The notes beneath the pieces were generated by a model, which was not told where the DNA came from, searched no databases, and saw only the letters and a list, made by a program, of their open reading frames with translations. From Marasmius tenuissimus (Eukaryota; Basidiomycota; Agaricomycetes; Agaricales; Marasmiaceae), in the NCBI GenBank assembly GCA_029532415.1, contig JAQOTA010000050.1, forward strand, positions 2,046,001-2,110,000: a stretch of DNA of 64,000 nucleotides. Direction: 5' to 3'. The translations under genes were made by a program, and so were the position numbers. Every line of letters begins with the position of its first letter. The first letter of the stretch is position 1. Positions 35,480-47,059 of this stretch are shown piece after piece.

Positions 35480-37690
35480 GCGCTCGTCAATTCAAGTCAA
35501 GGCGGGAAGCGGGGTGAGCATACCTCAATTTCAGACTGAGAAGAATCGAGCGACGCTGCGAATGGTTTTGAATTTGGACCGAGTACATGGTATTGTAGGT
35601 ACGGTTCGAAAGGCAAGAGTCGGACAGACTTCCTTTATCACGATCGTTCACGTACGAGAGTTGGCAGGGCCCACGTACAAAGGGCGGCAGAACGGCCGTA
35701 CAGTCCTTTCCAGAAGGCTCTTTGCCAGAACCCGTGCCCATGCAACAAGTCACTGTTGTCCTCGAGATCAGCCGAAACCCTCAAGGAGCCCAAGAGCGTT
35801 GCGTCGCCTGTTCAGACTCTTGTCGACGTCAAGTTCTGAAAAAATGGAAGTGGCCATTGATTGTGGAGAAAACACCATGAATAAGGTGAACACATACCAG
35901 GCTTGACAAGAAGACAACCACGTTATCACTAGGTGAGAGGAGGGGGAATGCTCTGCTACCCTAACAAGAGTCAAGAGGATGTTGAAATCAAAGATGAAAA
36001 GAGTGGCGAGTGAGGCGTCTAATTGACACCGCGTCAGAATAGAGACGAGACACTATAGCATAACAACTTACCTCGCATTCACCAAAGAGGTCGATAGTCG
36101 GCCTGCCACTACATGAGATCCCCGAATAGTACTCGTTAATGACTCTCTTCGAATTGCCAACGGTGGAAATGTACTTGTTGACAACGACATGGTTGGGATG
36201 CTCACCCTTTCCGACAGGGGAGCCTTCGAATCCAACCTCGGGGTGCCTCGAAGGCCCACCCATGTCGGAGTTGACCACACCGCCTTCGCTAGTATTGGAT
36301 TGTCTCTCGGTGAAGAGCTCGTGGCCATTGTTCGCCCATGACCCTGATGGTTGTAGGAAGCGACGTGGCCGAGTTTAATTTACCAATGTTGACAAGAGAA
36401 TCGGCGAAGACCAACTTCAACGTCGTCTGGCTAGACTTGAAATCCTCGTCTCGGATGAATGGACAGGGACGCCCAGCGAGTTCAACAGGATGTTGAGATA
36501 ACAGAGAGATGGGGGAGCGTCGCTCGTCAAGGTTTCCTGCGCTCCAAGTCAGTGGAGGGCGTGCATGCATCGTATGGTCCTGTCTAAGCGTGTCTATCAA
36601 CATTCCACATATGTGCCGGCTGCTGATAGCGAGATTGTTGGGAGCGACCGACCCGCGGGGAGAACATTGGAGATAGGCACGTGGATTTCCTTGCCTGTGG
36701 AGGGATCGTCAATGTGTGCAGGAGGGGACGAGTGAGGTCGAATTGTTGCTTCCTATGCCAGATGACGATGTGACGACTGGGGGTGACAATGGCGGTTGAG
36801 ATGGTATTGTTTTCTTCGGGCTAGAACCTGCGAAACATATGTCAGAGTAGGAAAAGGCCAGTGCCAGTCCGGAGACTCACCCAGTCTTCGGCATACTTCC
36901 TTGAATTGAGATTGTACGACCAAAAGGGAATGATACGCTGCTCATCTGTGACAGCGGCGTTGGCACCTGGAGGTAGCGAATACGTTAATCCAAGAGATTC
37001 TCTTGGGGTGTGCCACAAGTTGGATGGATGACGAGCAGCAGGGGGAGGAGCAAGAAGGGTGCCTTTGAGAAGAGAGTCGTGTCAAAATCACTGGTAGTGG
37101 CGTTTAGAGCCCGAATTAAGATCAAGAGCGAGTGAGGGCTCGGATACGGGTTGTGATGGATAAGGGAGAGCTGAGCTTGTCCGTGCGTGACTGGATGCTG
37201 ACGGGCTTTGATCTAAGAATGTTCACTGATGTGGTTGTGCCAAAAGTCGTCGCATACTAGAGGGAAGTGCCGTCTTTGGTGAGTTCCTCGTGTTTGAGCA
37301 AAAAGTGATTGTTGAGATTGTTGACGCCATGTTCCTCGCAGGTATCTGATATTTGGCTAACGGGAGAGAATGGTTTCTTCTTGTACCCGCAAGTCGCATC
37401 GTCGTTCGACTTTTCCGGGTTCCTGGTAGGGAACATCGCGAGCAGAGGGAAGACTCGTCGTCAAAGTCACACCATTGTTGTAGAGGGGCGGAGTTTTCAT
37501 GTCGAGGGTACGAGTTTTGATGACGGAAAGTTGTTGTTACTACGTCGTTCGTAACGGAAGGTGCTGAGGATGAGACCTGGGTTCCATGATGTTCCTGGAT
37601 CGTTCCCGCGGCGAGACATCCCTCCACAAACTCAAACGGCGCGAGGAATTGATTGAGAGTCTTTGAATCCTCGTCTCTGAGAATCACTCA
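35480..37690 (-). pseudogene. F5 segment, copy 1: unidentified - strand pseudogene
   Basis: Duplicated at 47.06-48.99 kb. Coding-like pieces in - order: 37.68-37.2 kb (SKTLNQFLAPFEF; HHGTQ); 36.98-36.9 kb (VTDEQRIIPFWSYNLNSRKY, EDW, donor); 36.70-36.3 kb (KEIHVPISNVLPAGRS; DERRSPISLLSQHPVELAG; IRDEDFKSSQTTLK; FADSLVNI); 36.3-36.06 kb (HPEVGFEGSPVGKGEHPNH; KYISTVGNSKRVINEYYSG; IDLFGECE, donor); 35.75-35.65 kb (SGKDCTAVLPPF). Several joins need frame changes, so it is likely dead. I do not recognise the protein. Confidence 0.4.
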
Positions 37691-38049
37691 AGAGCCTGCA
37701 AGCCTGTGCCGACCCGAACTGCTGGTGTTGGTCTTGTCGTTCGACGTGAAATTCGCCCTCCCTGTAACTCTTTTCATCCAACCTGACCCCCTCTATACTT
37801 CACTGGCAACTCCTCATCAATTTATCTTTTAAACTCTTCAGCCTTCTCACGTCTGTGGGTGTCCTCCTCTTGCAAGTACTTGCATAGGTGTTCGGTGCTT
37901 GGTGTGCGAGGCCTTCAAAACCCGAAATTGATATCCGGATGATTTGGATCCTGCGTCATTCTGAGTGGAGTAGGGGGCGTCTTGGAGGGTCGATACACGA
38001 GAAATCAGCAAGAGAATGTCGATGAACGCAGGAAGAACGTCACGCGCCA

Positions 38050-38820
38050 ATAATGCTCGAACGACTCAATATCGGAGTCCGGACCGGTGCACTGGCACAT
38101 CTTGTTCCACAACCTCCATGTCCCCCCGCTGGCCTCTCTCCGTACCTTTCGACTCGAGACAAGCTTATCTATCGGAAACATGGAGAGTCAGCAATTCATG
38201 AGCGCTACCTCTCAGAATCCTTGGAAATTGCCTTCGACTGGCCCTCTGAAGACAGCAGTGCGTGGGCGCTCAATCAGCAGGGTTCAAGCCGAGAAAACTG
38301 GCGCCGATACTTTGAAGTCAAACCACCGTCGCCTTTCCACTCAGATTGTACCCGGCCTCACACAATCTCATGTTACCTCCAAGTGGATCTCAAGAATACT
38401 CAAGTACGACCGTATTCGCGCAAATTAGGGCTCGGGGGTGGTACGGGAAGGGTGTAATTTGAGGCTTCTCGCTGGCTGAAATGGGTGATGCCCCGACAAG
38501 GGTGGGGTATAGGTATAACAGCAAGGTCTCCTCTTACGAGAGGGAGAGACTGAACTTTGAGGTTCTGGGAATCGATGGAAAGCCGATCGATCTTGTATCA
38601 AGTCGGAAGCTCCATCGTTTCCCTATCTTCGGCCAACCTACATGCTCGGTATCACGACTCGGAATGGCTTTGGATGGAGGGTATGGTCGGTAGGCAGTGT
38701 TTTTTGTGCGTTTCGAAGCTTCTTCGTTTGACATTGGTTCCCGCTGACGAAATATTAAGGTTGTGCAGAGAGGTTTCGTCGAAATCGAGTCGACTGTCAC
38801 CATAACCTCGGTAGCTCCTC
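38050..38820 (-). pseudogene. F2 family 5' part, broken copy
   Basis: From 38.80 kb (VTVDSISTKPLCTT, the same start as F2 elsewhere) to 38.05 kb (GGDMEVVEQDVPVHRSG, aligned with 25.28 and 8.88 kb). The middle is rearranged. The - strand frame 38803-38534 is open for 89 codons but has no partner in other copies after its first 15 residues. Confidence 0.35.
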
Positions 38821-39029
38821 AATTTCATCTCATAGTCAACAATATATCGATATGTCTGCCCAACATCGTCTTTCGTCCGATATTAAACTCCCTGTTGCCC
38901 CATTCTCCAGAACGGATCCAATGGAGATCCGAACGACTCGCGTCGTTTCCAGCGATTCCCCCTTCCTGACGACCTATACAACGGCTTAACCAAGTTTATC
39001 AACTTACTTAGTCTTATCTTCTAGACTCG

Positions 39030-39430
39030 GTGCCTCCAACGACATATGGAATCGGCATTTTTTTGATTGTTCTTTCGCTACACCTGAGACCTCTGGCGAC
39101 GCGAAATAACTTCATCTACCTACCCGTTTCGACGGATGGCGCCCATCAATCTCGAACGGCAGTGTTTCCGATCTGGCTGGCTCTATTGAGCACAGGCGTT
39201 GTGAACAGTGAGGGCAGATCATGAGGATTCGGTCCCTCTGGTTTAGGGCGAGGATATAGCAAATGGACACGGTTGAACCGTCATGAACGTTTGTACACCC
39301 GAGTATATCGTTCGGAAGGCTCAGTGTTAGAGAAATACGGATCCATAATCTGAGATCGGGACTTTCTTCGAGTTCTGGATACATACCCGAGTCGTTCTCT
39401 CCAACTACTAGCTGACCTCGATCGCACATT
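39030..39430. pseudogene. F1-like 3' remnant joined to F2 scrap
   Basis: 39030-39225 (+ strand, VPPTTYGIGIFLIVLSL, then TDGAHQS) aligns with 9477-9600 and 26.43-26.6 kb. It runs into DNA at 39.23-39.35 kb that matches the F2 3' side at 55.21-55.33 kb (AGGGCGAGGATA...ACCCGAGTATAT). It is a junction of two broken family members. Confidence 0.35.
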
Positions 39431-39519
39431 ATCGACCCTGAAATGCCCTGCATTCTCTCTCTCGGATCTCTGACTTCATGTGTGCATACTCAGTACTCAG
39501 GAACTGGAGTCGTCCTGTG

Positions 39520-40857
39520 GTTCTAGCTTCCCATCCCTTCCAAAGAGAATGCCTGCCATGGCGAACAACTCAGGGTTTTCAGAGATATCGACCGGGAACT
39601 CGAATGGGCACGTCTACATTCACCACTCCGAATCCTACCCTGATACACAGGAGCCCATCCCTTAGTCGTTTCTAACTCGGCGACGCTCTCCGGTTGAGAG
39701 TGTAACTGTGAACCATACACCACACTTTTCGAAGTCCCTCTCCCTAGATCAAAAGCAACGGCCGCTGGTACGAAGAGTTCTTCAAAACAACTATTGCAAG
39801 ACCAGAAGAACGCGAGAACGATGAGTACGTTGTTCAAGACAACGTACGAACTGGGGCGATCGGTGCTTACTTGATGCAGTGTACGCTACTATGAACCATG
39901 ACGGATGATCCACTCCCCGGGTCACTTGTGAGTTCCGTTACTGAAGCTGAAGGTGCATCGCTTTCAGACGTGACGAGCGACTGTCTAAAGATCTCATGTC
40001 AGCGGCCATACATAAAAGAAAATTTGGCGTTACATCCACAATACCTGTCAGGATACCAAGGAGAACATCGTTTTTCCCAAGTTCTAGTGCCTTGAGTACC
40101 CCCGGTCCGTACTGTAGGTTGTAAGCTCGCGACTGATGCAAAGGATTGCCTTGATGAATCATAGATTCCGCAAGAGTCTTCAGCCTCATGAACGGTGCGC
40201 TGTCTGCCGTTGAATCACCTCTCGAGCTGGCTGATCTCTTCATGATTGCGCCGAAGCCAAGAGGTTGGGTTTCGCACGAGCAGGCGGAGGTACGGATCCG
40301 AGAGCACACGCAGAAGGATTGACTTGCGTACCACATCATCGAATCTCATTTGTGACCCACGGTCGGCGAGGTGATTTGAAGGGTGGTGTTGAGGGCCGAA
40401 ACAGGTCGCGGTGGTGATTCATGACGTCCGATCTTGGTCACTGCCATACTCTTCTTCCAGTGAGCTGTCAAGGTTTGGAGAGGCCTTGCAGGTGGGGTCA
40501 CCCGGTGTAAAAACTCGACAGTGTTGAGCAGGGGCGAGGTCGGAACGTAGGAAATAGAGAGCTGCCTTCGAAGTCCTTGCAATAAATTCTGAAGGCTGTG
40601 AGCTACCAGGATGAAACATTGACTATTGTTTTGGGGTGAAACTCGTTACTTCGCGCATAAAAAACTGGAGGTTGAAGCTTGAGCTTGAGTGAGCGAAATT
40701 GAACGAGAGATCTTATCTCCAAGTTGTGACAAGCAAGGACCGACCAGCAAATACTCGTCAGTGTTCTGAAGAGAACATTGGGCGAAAAGAGCACTTGAAG
40801 GCAGTCTTCAGGCTTCAGTAGGACTATTTCCGCACGCACGTCGTGGGCATTTGCCAA
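39520..40857 (-). other. Possible - strand gene or relic, unidentified
   Basis: Coding-like - strand frames occur in series: 40857-40603 from an ATG (MANAHDVRAEIVLLKPEDCL, then SPNVLFRTLTSICWSVLA), 40582-40346, 40339-39938 (MRLKTLAESMIHQGNPLHQS, then GPGVLKALELGKNDVLLG, donor), and 39837-39523 (NNVLIVLAFFWSC, hydrophobic). A common splice model was not established and I recognise no domain. It might be one gene with a membrane segment near its end. Confidence 0.25.
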
Positions 40858-40959
40858 TCTGAGGAGTCATGAGAAACACGTCGAGACTCGAGAGACAATA
40901 AAAAAACGCATCTCAGCGAGCTGATATCGAGATTGCCATCTTTGAGGACTCAGAGCGTT

Positions 40960-42454
40960 GGGTTGGTGTCATGACCGTGCCGTGGTGGGTGCAGTTCAAG
41001 TCGAGACGGTGCGATCTCCCGGCTCAGTGCCCGTACCCGACTCTGACCAAAAACCACCACCACGACCAACGGCCCGTCTCTATCTCTATGCTTTCTGTAA
41101 TCCACACGGACATACGACAATCACTCTGGAATATCAAGACTCGGCTGGCATCGTGATTTGGCAGCCAAAGAGCTCACGGAGGTCACTCGTGAACCTGCTG
41201 GCCAGCAAGAACGGAAATAACCGTCTGTAAACCTCACGCGAGCTGCTATTTTGAAAAGAGATATAAGTCGTCAGGTGTGTATTATGCTTTGCTGTGTGCT
41301 TGAGGCTCTGGCTGACCCGTTTGAAGCTTGATTAGTGACCTCCATACGGAATCACTTGCACGTTAGTTCTCGACCGCGACCAGAACATAGATACGTCGAA
41401 CGGAAACCTCGACATTTCCCCAGGTAGAGCGAAGATTGGACTGCTCGACACGAGCAGAGACAATCGCCTATGGTGAATCCGGTGCTACCCACGATATACC
41501 CAGAGATTTCGTCTTTGCTACACGGGCCCCCAGCGATTCGCATTTCTGTCCGTTCCTGGGGTCCAAAGCTATTCGAATCGCCTTGTACGCCATGAATCGA
41601 GGTGATGGCAATCAAACAACAAACTCTCCTTCTATTCCGTCGATTTCCCGGCCATGGGCTATCCCGAAGAGTCCATTTCAAACCCTCGAAACAGACTCGG
41701 TACCTGGTACCTTTGAAATAGGTCTTCCGGGGGGGTTTTGTTGGTTTGGCTCTCAGCTAAATGGATAGAGACGGAAGCCACAGTGGTGGAGGAGCGGGGT
41801 GTGACGAGAGAGAGAGAGGGCACAAAAGATGGGTGGGTGTTTTCCTCAAGTCGTGGTTCATTTTCTTGACTGACCTTGCACTATATAGGTCCATCCAACC
41901 GTCTCCCAAGGTCGCAACTGCCCGGATTGTACCCTAGTTCTCACACGCAGACTCTATCCTTTGGGCGGCATGCTCGGATATACTTTCCTTATCTATCTTC
42001 TTGTTCTGTTTCGTTCGGACAACATGTTTTTATGTTCATCAAGTTGCCAAGTTACGATTGCAATTTTCCCTCTCGACGTCTGCCACCGGTGTTGGTTCCA
42101 GCCCAAGACTACGAGCTAGTTCTAGACAGTGCTCATGGTCGTGATTACGGGTGTATCCCGATGCATCCTTTTCTGTCTCAATTAAAACTCGATCCGGCCC
42201 ATCGAACGTTACAATTCGCGCTGAGAACGCTCGTAGGCGAGAGGCCGATAGTAGCACTCGTACTCGCGCGATCTACTATCCGGTGGAGGACCAAGGGCTA
42301 CAGATTGAAACTGGGGCTTGAGAGCTCAGTATAGCTATTCGAACGATGAAGGAAGGTGAGTATGGGTATTCGAGGCACACGGGACCACAAATGCTGTAGG
42401 CAAAACATGGTCATCACCGTGATGGTGTAGCGCTCTTGGGAGATATGGGGGTGA
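40960..42454. repeat. R1 upstream block, copy 4 (precedes gene D)
   Basis: Very close to copy 1. The small + strand ORF is open for 90 codons here (40958-41230) and differs from copy 1 partly by a 3-base indel in a Pro/Arg run. The frame 41436-41768 (110 codons) is also open. Confidence 0.6.
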
Positions 42455-42566
42455 TATTCCCTCGTGCAGGTCATGAGACGGCTGTGACTTAAGATGGGCT
42501 GTGTTTGACGTCCTCCATCGTGCCTTTCTCTCCCTTTCCATTCCCTCTCTGTCTTGAGGCAAAGAC
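42455..42566 (+). promoter_or_regulatory. Promoter-proximal segment of gene D
   Basis: Matches that of gene A except for a short deletion of GAGGTTTCTCA before CTTAAGATGGGCTG. The CT-rich leader ends at GGCAAAGAC before the ATG at 42567. Confidence 0.55.
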
Positions 42567-45500
42567 ATGCCTGATATTTTGGCCAACGCTCACAACACGA
42601 CGATAGGGAACAATGCTAACTTCCAGACCGTGGCTAGAGATGTGATCACGAATCATTATCATAGCCCGGAGCGAGGAGATCTAATGACTGTGGTAAGCGT
42701 CGGTTGGCGTGTTTGTCAGTCGTAGTCCTTGACCTTGACCATAGAACGGAAGGACCGTCAGAAGGTTAATCGACGGCGATATCATCTATAGACGGCTTCT
42801 CTGGTCGAAGGTCCTATCAGTTGAAGTCAGGCACGGGGAATCGACAACTTCAGAATTGCAGGTATTCAAGGTCAAGAAAACGGTACAAGCCGCCAAGATA
42901 GTTGGGTTCCAGGAAGAGTTTACTGCTACAACGCTTGAGCTGATTAACGAGGAGGATCGAGCCGAGTTTGTGAAGGTGAGTGTCAGTATCTAGGTACGGC
43001 TAAATGGTCTGACAGTCGGCTTTAGCTTGTGAAGAAAGTCCTCGAAGCAGCGATGTGCCGGCGGTGAGTCGGCGAGTCGGTCATCTGTCGGTCTATATAA
43101 TGGGATATTGCAGGTCGGCGCTACTCACTCAACTCTTTGCGGTGGCAGAGTCAGATGCACTAACAATGATAGTTCATGATGGTAGGTTCTTCATTGTGGT
43201 TTTATGTAGCGGGCGCTGAAAGATAGTAGAACTAGCGAATGGAATCGAATTTGCTGGTCGGTATTGGCAGAAGAACTCGATTGTATTTTACTACATCTCG
43301 TATACACATGTATGTTCAGCCCTTGAGCTCGGTGTCTCAACTGAGTACTCTCTAGTTGGTTGCGACGGAATCCTTGCGGGACGACGAGGCTGTTACATTT
43401 CCAGTGAGCTAGCTATTTTTGGCATCTACTAGCTAATAACAACAAACAGGTCGCCAATCGTTGGGAGGGTTGGTCATTCAACGCCAAGTCTTTGACGTGG
43501 ATTTACGACCCCGCTTCTGTCCTCCTCAATCCACCAAGCGAAGAAGAGCTCGAACCACTCGAACCACTACTTCCACTTCGTCAAGAAACTCCTCCGCGAC
43601 TCGACACCGCCGAAATCGTCGCTTGCGTCGAGAGAAACTTCGGCGATGTTTTGCATCTGGCTGTGCCATCCATTCACAGGTGGATTGATGACCTGTCAAA
43701 TTTCACCCTTCATGGCCTTCTCACTTTCGGGTCCATCGTCAACTGGAACCGTGGAATCGTCGCCCACTTTCCTTCCTTCCCTTCCCCCAAGTGGTCTTGC
43801 GACAGCCTCAATCCCAATGTCAAAGCAAGTTTTTCAAGATCAGGTGTGTCCACCATTCAATCCTGTCGTCCACTCACTGACTTGTTTAGTCCCATGGCGA
43901 GTCGATCTCGCATTTCGCAAGACCGGCGATGTTCTTCAAGTCACCCTGGAGCTTGGTTTGCGCATCCCAGAGAACGACCGCAATCGACTTCGCTGTGCTT
44001 GTCTTTGTCAATCCCTCGACTTTTCGGACAACTCTGATAATGTGGGATATGTCGGTAGGTGTCCCTCCTCATACTCTTTCTCTTCCCCGTCTGATGCATC
44101 CTTCCCCTCAGCTTATGTCGACGAAATCGGATTCTACCTCGAAGGCACCTTCCTCAATGACCCCACAAGCCTTCCCATACCAACATACCTCTTCTTCCCG
44201 CCTCTACCGACCGAGTTCATTAACAACACGCACTGCATTCGCTATCCATTCCCGGAAAACCTGTTCTACTGGTCTCACGACCCACAGGGAAGGACTGCCA
44301 TTGCCGAGGAGGACTGGGAGAAATTCGGGATCCCCGAATTGAGCGTAGAGGAATGGATGGGTTCAGGTTGGCAAGATGGTTATTATGCATTTGTCCGAGA
44401 TCATCTTTACTCGGGGAGTTATGAGTTGGATGGGAAACAGTACGCTCGGGACCATGGGTACCCCGAATTGATACATGGTGAGTAGCGTCTTCCCTGAATC
44501 AATACTGCACTGACACTTTTCTCCTCAGCTGATCCTCATGATACCGTCGGGCTAGAAGAGCCCATAACCTCTCCCTCACAACTCACATTCCCTTCAGCCT
44601 CTTCACTTGACTTCTTGGACCTGATTGCCTCATTTGGTGGGAGGCTGGAGGGCAGTTTGTCAAAATTTGCTTCACACGGCATCCTGACATTCGGGGCGGT
44701 TGTTGACTACCATAATCACGAAACCCTTGCTTACCTCCCTTCCAGCCCCCGCCCCGAATGGTTTTTTAAGAGCGTCAACCCCGACGTCAAAGCAATCTGC
44801 TCCATCTCGGGTATGTTCGTTCAATAATCGCCAACTCCATATTCCCTTCTGACTATCAATAGTCCCGTGGCGAGTCGATCTCACGCACCGCAAAGCTGGC
44901 AATGTTCGAGTGACCCTCGAGTTCGGCCTGCGCATTCCAGACGAGCACTGCAACCAACTTGGAGCAGCTTACCTTTGCCAGTTCGTTCCATTCTATGACA
45001 TCTCCAACGATCCAAGCCATGTTGGTATGTGCCCTTCGACAATTTCCCACTTCCCTCTTCTGACTTTTCCATTCATTCAGTCTTTATCAACCAAGTCGGG
45101 TTCCGTCTCACAGGCACCTTTCTCGAGGAGCCCGCAGAACGTGCCCCGCCAGCATATCTATTCGTTCCGCCTTTTCGTACAAAACTCATTAACAACATGC
45201 ACTGTGTTTTATTGCCTCGGGGTGTATTCTATTGGTCGCACAACTCGCAGGGAAGGGATGCTATACCCGAGGAAGATTGGGGGAGGTTCGGGATCCCCGA
45301 ATTGACTGTGGAGGAGTGGATCGGCTCCAACTGGGAAGAGGAAGACTACGTGGCTCTCCGGGAACATCGTGACTCACTAGACTACGATCTGGACGGGCAG
45401 CAGTACGCATACGAGCACGGATACCCCGAGTTGTTAGCAGGTGAGTAGTCTTGTCCCCTCCGAAGTCGAGACTGTACTGACATCATTTCCCTTAGGTGAT

Positions 45501-45839
45501 CCTCACAATATCAAGGACCTTGGATATTCGGACTCAAAGCTTGGTTTTCCTCCGTCACCTTCCCGTTCACAACTCACATCCCCGTCGAGCTTGTTGATAG
45601 TAGAGGAGCATACGGAGTCGCAGCGCAATCCGGAACATGAAGACACTCCGGCGATACCGATAGAAGGGGAAGATACCTCGAATCACTGGGCTAAACGTGG
45701 CTTCTTGAACAAGTGGTGTATGTTTATTTTTCATGTTCACATACATATTTGTCAAACTGACGCACCGTTTTCAGACAACTCGGTTTTGGAGACTGTAACC
45801 CAAGCAGATACCTTGGAACACTCTGTAGTCATGTGCTAG
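42567..45839 (+). CDS. F1 gene D: pseudokinase-like protein with duplicated YWSHDPQG domain
   Basis: 868 codons, exons 42567-42692, 42745-42975, 43026-43063, 43114-43181, 43230-43309, 43356-43403, 43450-43843, 43890-44054, 44112-44477, 44529-44810, 44863-45024, 45081-45440, 45496-45717, 45775-45839. The frame is intact. Exon 1 is almost the same as in A. Exon 2 is of a different allele class, shared only with E (LLWSKVLSVEVRHGEST, then FQEEFTATTLELI), and is one codon shorter. Exons 10-14 are nearly identical to B, including YWSHNSQGRD in the second domain. So D combines an A-like start, a D/E-type exon 2 and a B-type second half. Function unknown. Confidence 0.82.
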
Positions 45840-46165
45840 CTGAAATTCGGGGTCGTCTTGACCTTTAGTAACTTTTATTTTTGCCGGATACGCTGCTCAG
45901 CCTTCGAATAATAGCGTGGCCCAATGCCTCCAGCCTTCTGAATGATTTCTACTCACGCCAGCCTGGAACTGAACCGTCTGGAGAGTAAAGTTCCAAGCTC
46001 ACTGCCGTGTTCAGGGAGGGGTAGGTATCTCAGTGCTCAGGCGTGAGTTCTCAGACTTCGACTAAATGCACGATCGGCCAAAACCTTCTCAGCCCCCCTC
46101 TGGCCTTTTTTGCGTTTCATTTCTAATCATTCATGTTGTATGATGAGATATCCTTTGCTTAGACT
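45840..46165. other. 3' flank of gene D
   Basis: Carries the F1 3' flank (TTGCCGGATACGCTGCTCAG, then AATAATAGCGTGGCCC) and spacer shared with the other units. No gene seen. Confidence 0.35.
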
Positions 46166-46760
46166 TTACACGTTGCTGCGCGAGACGCGTCGGGCTACTA
46201 CTCCGACTTTGTGAAAAGAGGTAATTGTAGAGAAGCTACGGATCCCTGGCTCACAAAGCGGACGGTGCGTGTGGTGGGTTACTAGCACCCTTTGCGAGAT
46301 TCCAACGTGAAATACCGTTCTGGTAGGTGTTGAGCAGGCCACGGGGATCAGCACATTCAAATGTCACTGTGGCTAATTCAGTAAAGGTACGCATAGTAAA
46401 CATCCATGGATCGTCCCAAACCAAACCGAAACTATGAAGTATACAATGCAACAATCCAGTCCGCATTCGCCTTCAGGAGCTTCATCGGAGATGACTCCCA
46501 TGCGATGGAAGTCTCCCCGAGATCACCAAAAAGCAGACTCGGTTAATGAGTATCGATACCTGCGCTCCCCACAGAAGACGAATCTGCCCAGACCTTCGAG
46601 ATTCGTCTGCCGTTCCGTGCGTAGGCATTGGTATTAGATGATTGACGAGGCTTTGGTATACGGTGATGACTCGGGACAGGAAGGAGTGTCGAGTGTCAGT
46701 GAGTTGTTGGGTGAGAGGTTGTCGAGGTCTTTGGCTGAATGAACGGGGCACAAGAAGGGT
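46166..46760 (-). pseudogene. F2 family 3' part, copy near gene D
   Basis: The last exon is preserved: 46466-46251 reads MRTFTELATVTFECADPRG, LLNTYQNGISRWNLAKG and stops at the same place as F2 copy 1 (VTFGCTDPGGLLNAYENG). Upstream, 46751-46482 (SQRPRQPLTQQLTDTRHSFL, then RLPSHGSHL) aligns with 7.39-7.12 kb. The 5' half is missing. Confidence 0.45.
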
Positions 46761-46864
46761 GTCCAGGCGTTCTAAACAGTGAGGGTAATTCGTGATGTTC
46801 TAGTCCCTTTGGTTAAGGGCGAGGATAGAGCGAACGGAGGCGATGTCACTATAAGGAGTACTGT

Positions 46865-46916
46865 TCACCTGGTAGCCCAAGCGGACGCCTTGGATTATTC
46901 CATAGTTGCATGCTAG
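46865..46916 (+). pseudogene. F1 exon-14 remnant
   Basis: Reads LVAQADALDYSIVAC then TAG, the F1 C-terminus, preceded directly by F2-like DNA (GGGCGAGGATAGAGCGAACG) instead of an intron acceptor. It is the better preserved partner of 35.2 kb. Confidence 0.5.
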
Positions 46917-47059
46917 CTTGGATGTTGTACTCAAAACAACCGTTCCCTAATGTCTGATCAATATTTGCTCAGGTAGATGTACAAGGAAATCGCCGTGACG
47001 GTCATCACCATCGTAATCACAGGTTTTTGCACGAAATGACTCTCACGATAAGTTTCTGT

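Noticed and set aside
37223..37687. 154-codon minus-strand ORF as an intact gene
   Set aside because: It belongs to the duplicated F5 segment. In copy 2 the same DNA is partly deleted and the frame changes, and no continuous exon chain could be built.
43646..44485. Long + strand ORFs of 240-280 codons read straight through intron 7 and beyond (for example 43646-44485, 59179-59976)
   Set aside because: They begin in a non-coding frame of exon 7 and run through intron 7 by chance. The spliced model keeps the conserved domain frame through all 14 exons.
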